Below are positions 8,663-14,919 of a DNA stretch of 27,511 nucleotides, piece by piece (the first letter of the stretch is position 1; each line of letters starts with the position of its first letter). Position numbers and translations under genes: made by a program. The DNA comes from RGIG5952 sp045603485 (lineage in GTDB: Bacteria; Verrucomicrobiota; Kiritimatiellia; RFP12; JAAYLN01). The stretch spans positions 1-27,511 of the forward strand of contig JAZUMF010000114.1 in NCBI GenBank assembly GCA_045603485.1, in the 5' to 3' direction. The notes beneath the pieces were generated by a model that did no database searches, was not told the DNA's origin, and worked only from the letters and a program-made list of their open reading frames with translations.

Positions 8663-11185
8663 ATGGCTACTCCCCCAGGCGAAATGACGCCGATGGTCAA
8701 GCAATATATGGCAATCCGTTCAAAGTTGCCGGATGACATCATACTTTTCTATCGTCTTGGCGACTTTTACGAGATGTTCTTTGATGACGCCGTGCGTGCG
8801 GCTCCTATTTTGGGAGTCACGCTGACGCAGCGTGCCGGCGCGCCATTGTGCGGTGTTCCGTATCATTCGGTTGACTCTTATCTCGCAAAGGCGATTCGTG
8901 CAGGGCTAAAGGTCGCTATTTGCGACCAGATGGAAGACCCCGCCACCTGTAAAGGAATCGTCAAGCGTGAGATTACGCGCATCGTCACCCCCGGAACGGT
9001 AACCGAGGATACGATTCTTGATGCCAGAACCAATAATTACATCGCCGCATTTACGAAATCGCCGCGGGGCGATGCCTGGGGAATGTCGCTTTTGGATTTG
9101 TCGACGGGTGACTTCTGCGTTGAAAAATTTGCGACGGAATCCCAGCTTGCGGACGCCTTGATGCGTTTCGCGCCATCCGAATGTTTAGTTGGCCGTGAGG
9201 CCGCACTGACGCAAGAATTTTCCGATCTTTTGACACATACCAATCTCTCTTCGGTCACCGAGGTAGATGATTGGACATTCCAGTTTGATGCTGCTACGCA
9301 GGAGCTTGTTAGGCACTTTAAGGTTCACTCCCTAGAGGGCTTCGGCATTGCCGATTCTCCGGAGCTTGTAGGTGCCGCGGGCGCCTTGCTCAAGTATGTC
9401 AAATGCGATTTGCTTCGTGCCGTCGGTCATATCAGGACGATTCGCTTAAACACATCGGGCGAATATCTTCTGCTTGACGAGACAACCTGCTTGAATCTTG
9501 ATTTAGTGCCGATGCGCGCCCGTCCCAAGGAGAATACACTCCTCGGAGTTCTTGACAGCACATTGACTCCGATGGGCGCCAGACTGATGCGTACATACCT
9601 GCAACGGCCATCGGGGAAGCTGGCGGAAGTAAGAAGGCGTCATGATGCGGTCGATTGGTTTGCGCAAAATCGTATGGCAATGTCGGCATTGCGCTCGACT
9701 TTGGGCGATGTCAGGGATATTGAAAGATTGATTGCCAGAGTCGGTTCAGGCCTTGGAAACGGGCGCGACCTGAAAACGCTCGGTCAGTCGCTCGCCGCAA
9801 TCCCGCAGCTTAAGAAGCCCTTGACCGATTGTCAAAACGAGTTGATCTGTCATCTTGTTTCCTTGCTGAACGAGTTGCCTGAGCTGGTAAAGACGCTCAA
9901 TGACGCACTTGCCGATACTCCGCCGATAGCGCTTCATGAGGGCGGTATAATTCGAGACGGGTATAATGCCGATTTGGATGAATTCCGCCGTTTAGCAGGA
10001 GACGGCAGAAGCTGGCTTCTCAATTACCAGACGGTAGAACAGCAGCGCACAGGCATAAAGACGCTGAAAGTCAGGCACAATAAAGTCTTTGGCTTCTACA
10101 TAGAAATTTCAAAAGGTCTTGCGGAACAGGCTCCTCCCGAGTATGAGCGCAGGCAGACGCTGGTCAACGCCGAACGCTTCATCACTCCCGAACTCAAGGA
10201 GTATGAAGAGAAAATCTTCGGAGCGCAGGATAAGGCGCAGGCTCTGGAGTATGAAATTTTCCTTGAGCTCCGCAATCGCGTAGCGGCGCATACGCAAGAG
10301 ATTCAGACAACGGCGGCTGCAATCGCGGAGTTGGATGTTCTCGCCTCCTTTGCCGATAAGGCTTTAGCGCAAGGGTATGTTCGCCCAGAGATGCACGATG
10401 GCGATAAACTGGAGATTGTTGGCGGCCGTCATCCCGTTGTTGAGACAATGCCTGGAGCTGAGCGTTTCGTCCCGAATAATACCTTGCTCGATTGTCTTGA
10501 AAATCAGATCGCGATTATCACAGGCCCCAATATGGCGGGTAAGTCGACATACATCCGCCAAGTCGCAATCATTGCGGTGATGGCACATGCCGGATCCTTC
10601 GTTCCTGCCGCTTCCGCCACTATCCCGATAATGGATAGAGTATTTACAAGAGTCGGAGCCGGAGACGATTTGGCAAGAGGCCGCAGTACCTTTATGGTAG
10701 AGATGCAGGAGACGGCGAATATCTTAAACAACGCCACGGCAAAGTCTCTAATCGTCCTCGATGAAATCGGTCGAGGTACAAGCACCTTTGACGGCATTTC
10801 AATTGCGTGGGCAGTTGCGGAGCATTTGCATAATACCCCTGAGATAAAGGCAAAGACTCTCTTTGCGACTCATTACCATGAGCTGACCGATTTGGAGCTT
10901 CAGCTCAAGGGTGTAAAGAATTATTCGGTGCAAGTCAAAGAGCAGGGCGATACGATTATCTTCCTTCGCACAATCGGGCGAGGCGCGGCAGATAAGAGCT
11001 ATGGCATTCAAGTCGGCCGCCTTGCAGGATTGCCGACGCCGGTTGTGCAGCGCGCAAAGGAGATTCTCGGCAATCTGGAGGAGGGCGAGCTAGATGCAGC
11101 CGCTCAGCCCAAGCTTGCCAAAAAGTCCCGCAAAAAGATTGACTTTGATGAAGTGACGGGTCAGCTTCACCTTTTTGAGCTATAA
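8663..11185 (+). CDS. mutS: DNA mismatch repair protein MutS
   Basis: MutS recognises mispairs as a dimer and recruits downstream repair factors in an ATP-dependent way. The 840-residue protein has the mismatch-contacting Phe-x-Glu motif (F35-Y-E37 in GDFYEMF), Walker A GPNMAGKST (K627), the STFMVEMQET signature, Walker B VLDEIGRGTST (D700/E701) and FATHYHE. All are normal for the MutS1 family. ATG 8663 is chosen because earlier in-frame starts lie inside rsmA and would add a non-family extension. AAGGAAGG upstream serves as ribosome binding site with a long spacing of about 12 bases. No mutL is in the window. Confidence 0.97.
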   Translation: MATPPGEMTPMVKQYMAIRSKLPDDIILFYRLGDFYEMFFDDAVRAAPILGVTLTQRAGAPLCGVPYHSVDSYLAKAIRAGLKVAICDQMEDPATCKGIVKREITRIVTPGTVTEDTILDARTNNYIAAFTKSPRGDAWGMSLLDLSTGDFCVEKFATESQLADALMRFAPSECLVGREAALTQEFSDLLTHTNLSSVTEVDDWTFQFDAATQELVRHFKVHSLEGFGIADSPELVGAAGALLKYVKCDLLRAVGHIRTIRLNTSGEYLLLDETTCLNLDLVPMRARPKENTLLGVLDSTLTPMGARLMRTYLQRPSGKLAEVRRRHDAVDWFAQNRMAMSALRSTLGDVRDIERLIARVGSGLGNGRDLKTLGQSLAAIPQLKKPLTDCQNELICHLVSLLNELPELVKTLNDALADTPPIALHEGGIIRDGYNADLDEFRRLAGDGRSWLLNYQTVEQQRTGIKTLKVRHNKVFGFYIEISKGLAEQAPPEYERRQTLVNAERFITPELKEYEEKIFGAQDKAQALEYEIFLELRNRVAAHTQEIQTTAAAIAELDVLASFADKALAQGYVRPEMHDGDKLEIVGGRHPVVETMPGAERFVPNNTLLDCLENQIAIITGPNMAGKSTYIRQVAIIAVMAHAGSFVPAASATIPIMDRVFTRVGAGDDLARGRSTFMVEMQETANILNNATAKSLIVLDEIGRGTSTFDGISIAWAVAEHLHNTPEIKAKTLFATHYHELTDLELQLKGVKNYSVQVKEQGDTIIFLRTIGRGAADKSYGIQVGRLAGLPTPVVQRAKEILGNLEEGELDAAAQPKLAKKSRKKIDFDEVTGQLHLFEL

Positions 11186-11265
11186 GGGGTCAAATGCAAG
11201 CTCGAGGTAAGAGGTAAGAGGTAAGTGAGCTTCACATTTTTGATCTATAAGGGGTTAAATGCAAG
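11163..11265. repeat. 38-bp tandem duplication spanning the mutS end and thiN start
   Basis: Bases 11163-11200 and 11228-11265 match at 35 of 38 positions. The unit runs from AGCTTCAC, six codons before the mutS stop, through TATAAGGGG to ATGCAAG. The second copy supplies the ribosome binding site and start of thiN. Between the copies lies GAGGTAA three times in a row (11204-11224). The first copy therefore holds the real mutS end and a vestigial ATGCAAG start at 11194; the second holds a mutS-end imitation and the real thiN start. Confidence 0.85.
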
Positions 11266-11894
11266 ACTATTCGGGCAAGACGGTAATTTTAGCTGACGGG
11301 GATTTTCCATCTAGCGAAGCCGCTCTCAAGGTTCTTGAAGAAGCCAAGAGAGTTGTTTGCTGTGATGGTGCGGCAAAAAAATATTTGAGTGCGGGCTTAG
11401 GCTTGCCGACAGCCGTTGTCGGGGATTTTGACAGCCTTGACGCAGAGGTGAGAAAAGAGCTTGAGCAACTTCTCGTTAATGACCCGAATCAAGAAAATAA
11501 TGATTTGGCAAAGGCCTTCAACTATTGCATAAGACAAGGCTGGCGAGATATTGTGATCCTTGGTGCGATGGGGCGCCGAGAGGATCATATGCTCGGCAAT
11601 ATCTCATGGCTTGCCGACTTCGCAAATGAAGCCCCCTCTATAGCGATGGTGACGGACTATGGAGTCTTTACCCCAATATTGCCCCCGGGTGGAAGTATCG
11701 CCACAACCAAGGGAATGCAGATATCATTCTTCTCCCTCGATCCGTTACAGCCGATAACGGCACGGGGCGTAGTCTATCCTGTTGAAGACCTGTGCCTAAA
11801 GCGCTGGTGGCAGGCGACGCTCAACGAAGCCACCGGAGAGCAGGTCACTTTGCAATTCCGGAGCGATGCCGTAATTGTATATAGGGCACGGTAA
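11259..11894 (+). CDS. thiN: thiamine pyrophosphokinase
   Basis: The enzyme transfers pyrophosphate from ATP to thiamine, making the cofactor thiamine diphosphate. The 211 residues contain the family motifs CDGAAKKYL, AVVGDFDSLD, the metal and substrate segment DPNQENNDLAKA, and LGAMGRREDHMLGN. A threonine-aspartate pair is more usual in the third motif; here it is Asn-Asp. Length is typical. AAGGGG sits 4 bases before ATG 11259 and comes from the second copy of the local duplication. It is probably the last gene of the operon, with convergent genes beginning 10 bases later. Confidence 0.92.
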   Translation: MQDYSGKTVILADGDFPSSEAALKVLEEAKRVVCCDGAAKKYLSAGLGLPTAVVGDFDSLDAEVRKELEQLLVNDPNQENNDLAKAFNYCIRQGWRDIVILGAMGRREDHMLGNISWLADFANEAPSIAMVTDYGVFTPILPPGGSIATTKGMQISFFSLDPLQPITARGVVYPVEDLCLKRWWQATLNEATGEQVTLQFRSDAVIVYRAR

Positions 11895-11911
11895 GAGGTG
11901 CCTTCTATATA
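11878..11911. terminator. hairpin between convergent genes, possible bidirectional terminator
   Basis: TATATAG (11878-11884) pairs with CTATATA (11905-11911), and GGCAC (11885-11889) pairs with GTGCC (11898-11902), with a two-base bulge. The stem spans both convergent gene ends. No T-tract follows on either strand, so it may act as an RNA 3'-end stabiliser and not as a classical terminator. Confidence 0.4.
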
Positions 11912-12537
11912 CCCAAGACATTACTCTTCTTTTCAAAAAACTCCTCGTAGTTTAATTGCTTCCCTTTTATATCAAGTGCCTTTTCTATGACAGAGACGAC
12001 TTGCTCCGTCAATAGCTTTGCGCCTCCTGCAGTATAGGGATGAGTTAAGTCGGAGTAATATTCCGTCGGCATATCAACCATTGCGGAATAGAGATCGTTA
12101 ATCTCAAAGCCATGCCGTTTAACTATTGCTACGGCCTCTTCATTGTATCTCTCGGTATCCTTGTTGAAGCGTTTGCAGGTCATGAAAAGCTTCTCCTGGA
12201 TCGGCGTGGATGTAGCAAAGATAACCTTTGCCTTTGGAAAGAAGAGCTTAATCAGCCTGCAAATACGCTCAATGTAATAGCAATAGATCGGCAGAGGTGT
12301 GAGACATTCACCGTCGAGAAGCACCAAATCGTCCCAAAGGCCGACATTCCAGTGAACGAGATCAACATCGTCAAGCGCCAATCTTTTCTTCCATTCATGG
12401 AGATTTCTCGTGACAAATGCGGCAAAGCGGCAGTTCTCGTCAGGGTAATATACCTCCGCTTCTCCCTCGAATGCCAGCTTGACATACTTGTCATAGCCCA
12501 TTCTGATTGAATCACCGATAAGTAATATTTTCTTCAT
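11905..12537 (-). CDS. SGNH/GDSL-family hydrolase
   Basis: This is a likely serine esterase, perhaps removing acyl groups from a carbohydrate. The 210-residue protein starts MKKILLIGDSIRMGYDK, where GDSI is block I with the nucleophilic serine. It has an asparagine-containing block (HWNVGLWDD) and ends with the Asp-His block SDLTHP. There is no signal peptide, so it acts in the cytoplasm. ATG 12537 is preferred over ATG 12549 because GGAG lies 6 bases before it. The frame also overlaps the stop of the upstream glycoside hydrolase, so the two are co-transcribed and probably act on the same imported oligosaccharide. Confidence 0.82.
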   Translation of the reverse strand: MKKILLIGDSIRMGYDKYVKLAFEGEAEVYYPDENCRFAAFVTRNLHEWKKRLALDDVDLVHWNVGLWDDLVLLDGECLTPLPIYCYYIERICRLIKLFFPKAKVIFATSTPIQEKLFMTCKRFNKDTERYNEEAVAIVKRHGFEINDLYSAMVDMPTEYYSDLTHPYTAGGAKLLTEQVVSVIEKALDIKGKQLNYEEFFEKKSNVLGI

Positions 12538-12548
12538 CGTTAGCTCCA

Positions 12549-14411
12549 TTAGTCAATGGCATATTCAATAGTGCCAAGATCCCTTGCTACATCAAGCGAT
12601 GCCTGATCTCTCTTCTCGTGAGAAAGCAGAAGCGGCTTAAAGGTCGAATCAAAGAGCTCTTTTGCCTCCGCGGTCTTGTCGCTTGCGCGCAGCAAAAGAA
12701 TCCTTGCAAAGATGCTCGTATAGTCTACAAAGAATTTTAACTCATCCCACATGTGAGACTGGATGGGATAATCGACAGCCTTACGGTTAAGACTTAAATC
12801 GCGAATCTTGTCCAAAACGCCCTCTACAAGCGTCATGTTCTTTGCCAGATTTCCGTTGAGACGGGGTGTCGGGCAAAAATAACGGTTGATGTAATCACAG
12901 TCAAAAAGTTCCGACAGCTCTTCCATGACGCCCAGAAGTTCCTCGCCCGAAGCTCCATACGCTGAGCGGTAATAGTCTCTTGCGAGTTCCTCAAATGCAA
13001 AGCCCAAATTTAGCGAAGCTTGCCCCATGACAAAATTTGCTAGGGCATTCGGGAAGGCAATGCGAAGCTCCTGACAGCTCACAAAGCCATTGAGACCGAT
13101 TTTACGGTTTGCGCGCAAGTCATTGCAGATGACCTTTGCCATCTTTAGGTGCGAAGGCTCGCTATGGTGAGCCCGCCCTAAATGATAATCATAGACGAAT
13201 GAATCGCAACAGACCGCCTTCTTCCATCCATTGAGGAGGGCAAGGTTTGATTCAATGTCCTTCGGCGTTTGAGACTTATTCAACTCAAAATCGGGAATCG
13301 AAGGGGAGGGCACGACATCGCTGTACGATCGGTTAAAGGTTCTATTGATCGGGGCAAACATCAAGACAAAACGATCCGGATCCTTGAGTTTGTTCTTTAT
13401 CGGAGGCCAAAGCAAGTCAAGATACATCAAAAAGCAAAGGCGTGTTTTGATACCCAATTCTGAAAGCCTGTCGCCTAAAAAGTTCAGGAGTGTAATATAG
13501 TGGTCGGCAGGGCGCAAATGGTTGCATAGGTCACACTCGCAGGAATTGTTAGCGCCATCGGCAAGCCATATATGGAGATATTCGGTATCTGGGTGCTTCT
13601 GCAAATAATCGGTCACACATTGAGCAAAACGCTCTAGCGCATCAGGATTGCTAAAGCACAAATTAGTATCGACTGGAATACCCCTGTAAAGCTCTCTCTT
13701 GCCGCCCACTAACGCCAAAATAGCCTGAGTTGCTTCCGAAAGCTCCAGTTCCTCGCGATCCCATCCCACAGCATTTTTTGCGCCGATCACATCAGCCGTC
13801 CAGCCATGGCCCATGCGGTGGCGAAGAAGCCCGCGCTCATCCATTAAATCGTCAAAGTAAGCCGTAAGCCTTTGAGAAGCCTCCTCATCCCACTTCCCGC
13901 CGAGGTGCAGCTCATACCAACGCCTTAAAAAGGTGTGCGGATTTTTGAATTGAAAGAAAAAGCTATTATAGCCGACCTTGGGAAGCCAATCCAAAAAGTC
14001 CGCAATATTATCGATACTCTCGCCGCCTTCAATGCAAACTCCGCGATGACGGAGAGAGGCGGTATGTGCCTCTGTAGCGTAAAAGTCCGCAAGGTTAGTC
14101 TTTACGGGAACAATCTCAAATGCTCTTCCCGGACGCAAAAAACGGCAGCCGATCAGATATAGATAACGATAAACCCCTAAAAGCAATGCTCTGGGATTGT
14201 TTCCTGCTATTAACCGCTCCTCATTGCCAACCCTGATAAGATATTGGTCGTCTAATTCAGAATCTGCAACACCAGCCATGCCGTATACCGAAAGATCGGC
14301 TACCCTCAAGACAAACGACAGAGCAGGGCATCCCATCCTTGATAAGTAAGAGCAAAGTTCTTTTTCTGCAAAGGCAGCAACTTTGCCAAATGCTTGATTT
14401 TCAATCTTCAT
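12549..14411 (-). CDS. DUF4838-type glycoside hydrolase-like protein
   Basis: It resembles the DUF4838 family, related to alpha-glucuronidase and hexosaminidase-type TIM-barrel enzymes. The 620 residues begin with an alpha/beta domain typical of these enzymes (YLIRVGNEERLIAGNNPRALLLGVYRYL, shown by its ends near residues 57-85). A central barrel follows with LRHRGVCIEG, HIWLADGANNSCECDLC, LLWPPI and LMFAPINRTF. The Asp-Gly and cysteine cluster in the second of these is a hallmark of the family. There is no signal peptide, so it should work on oligosaccharides taken into the cell. Catalytic acids cannot be assigned with confidence. There is no good ribosome binding site; GAGGG lies about 16 bases upstream. 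Confidence 0.78.
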   Translation of the reverse strand: MKIENQAFGKVAAFAEKELCSYLSRMGCPALSFVLRVADLSVYGMAGVADSELDDQYLIRVGNEERLIAGNNPRALLLGVYRYLYLIGCRFLRPGRAFEIVPVKTNLADFYATEAHTASLRHRGVCIEGGESIDNIADFLDWLPKVGYNSFFFQFKNPHTFLRRWYELHLGGKWDEEASQRLTAYFDDLMDERGLLRHRMGHGWTADVIGAKNAVGWDREELELSEATQAILALVGGKRELYRGIPVDTNLCFSNPDALERFAQCVTDYLQKHPDTEYLHIWLADGANNSCECDLCNHLRPADHYITLLNFLGDRLSELGIKTRLCFLMYLDLLWPPIKNKLKDPDRFVLMFAPINRTFNRSYSDVVPSPSIPDFELNKSQTPKDIESNLALLNGWKKAVCCDSFVYDYHLGRAHHSEPSHLKMAKVICNDLRANRKIGLNGFVSCQELRIAFPNALANFVMGQASLNLGFAFEELARDYYRSAYGASGEELLGVMEELSELFDCDYINRYFCPTPRLNGNLAKNMTLVEGVLDKIRDLSLNRKAVDYPIQSHMWDELKFFVDYTSIFARILLLRASDKTAEAKELFDSTFKPLLLSHEKRDQASLDVARDLGTIEYAID

Positions 14412-14475
14412 GTACTATTTGTTAAAACCCTCTGTGTCGCTCCGGTCAAAATCCCTTTCCGCAAGCGACTTTCCC

Positions 14476-14504
14476 ATTATAATCATTTAGCCGCAAATAT
14501 TCAA
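14476..14504 (-). promoter_or_regulatory. promoter of the glycoside hydrolase / SGNH pair
   Basis: On the minus strand TTGAAT (14504-14499) and TATAAT (14481-14476) are separated by 17 bases. The predicted start is near 14469, giving a leader of about 58 bases before ATG 14411. Confidence 0.65.
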
Positions 14505-14542
14505 TCTTTGGAAATCAAAAGGACTATCCCTTAAAAAGTTAC

Positions 14543-14555
14543 GCACTCTACCGAA
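14543..14555. promoter_or_regulatory. left 13-bp inverted-repeat site over the -35 position
   Basis: GCACTCTACCGAA here is the exact reverse complement of 14829-14841. It covers the place where a -35 box would sit for the promoter at 14569-14577, as an operator or activator site would. A nine-base partial copy, TCTACCGAA, occurs at 14720-14728. Confidence 0.5.
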
Positions 14556-14568
14556 TCAAAAATAAATT

Positions 14569-14577
14569 TGATATAAT
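14569..14577 (+). promoter_or_regulatory. extended -10 promoter of the leader / caspase-like gene
   Basis: TGA-TATAAT is a perfect extended -10 element with no recognisable -35 box. The predicted start is near 14584. The transcript would carry about 336 bases of leader before ATG 14920 if both terminators are read through. Confidence 0.55.
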
Positions 14578-14583
14578 ATATTG

Positions 14584-14800
14584 TTCTTTTGGCTCGATTG
14601 TATTTTATTGTCTGAAATGTACTCGAGCCAAAGGAATGACATAGGTCGGCGAATAGACGGACACAATTCCACTTTATCCTCGACCGCTTAAATAATGTAG
14701 CATCAACGCTACATGCTGTTCTACCGAAATACTACCACTATTTCAAAAACAGAAGCAGTATGTAAGTGAAGGTGCGCCCGTTTGGGCGCATTTTCTCTTT
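14584..14800 (+). ncRNA. candidate structured leader RNA or small RNA
   Basis: From the predicted start near 14584 to the terminator ending at 14800 there are four nested or consecutive stems. TTTGGCTCGA (14588-14597) pairs with TCGAGCCAAA (14623-14632) with 10 perfect pairs. GGTCG (14644-14648) pairs with CGACC (14681-14685). ATGTAGC (14695-14701) pairs with GCTACAT (14708-14714), and GAAATA (14726-14731) with TATTTC (14739-14744). The first stem could instead be a protein-binding palindrome. I do not recognise a known RNA family; 6S RNA, tmRNA and common riboswitches do not fit what I can see. Confidence 0.4.
14773..14800 (+). terminator. intrinsic terminator 1
   Basis: TGCGCCC (14773-14779), loop GTTT and GGGCGCA (14784-14790) form a perfect 7-bp GC-rich stem followed by TTTTCTCTTT. 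No protein gene ends just upstream, so it would end the leader or small RNA transcript. Confidence 0.8.
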
Positions 14801-14828
14801 GTGTATTTCTGTGTGCCTGTGGTAGGGC

Positions 14829-14841
14829 TTCGGTAGAGTGC
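14829..14841. promoter_or_regulatory. right 13-bp inverted-repeat site
   Basis: TTCGGTAGAGTGC is the exact inverse of 14543-14555. Its first nine bases can pair in RNA with TCTACCGAA at 14720-14728. Its last six bases form the 5' arm of terminator 2, so the two RNA pairings compete. Confidence 0.5.
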
Positions 14842-14866
14842 ATGAAAGAAAGTGCGCTCTTTTTTT
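14836..14866 (+). terminator. terminator-like hairpin 2 with competing folds
   Basis: GAGTGC (14836-14841) pairs with GCGCTC (14854-14859), including one G-U pair, and seven T residues follow directly. AGTGCAT (14837-14843) can instead pair with ATGCACT (14867-14873), burying the T-tract in a loop. It sits 54 bases before ATG 14920. Confidence 0.6.
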
Positions 14867-14919
14867 ATGCACTGGACGGGCCAACGGCGAATCTTGCGCA
14901 GGAAAGATGAGGATAACGT

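Larger units (their letters stand above)
14412..14919. other. 508-bp structured intergenic region between divergent genes
   Basis: It contains no gene. It holds the minus-strand promoter for the hydrolase pair (14476-14504), a plus-strand extended -10 promoter (14569-14577), two inverted 13-bp sites (14543-14555 and 14829-14841), four hairpins, and two terminator-like hairpins before the caspase-like gene. Each is listed separately. Confidence 0.7.

Noticed and set aside
14543..14841. Reading the 13-bp inverted repeats as ends of a MITE
   Set aside because: No target-site duplication or second copy is visible, and the sites fit promoter and terminator positions better. It cannot be excluded without a genome search.
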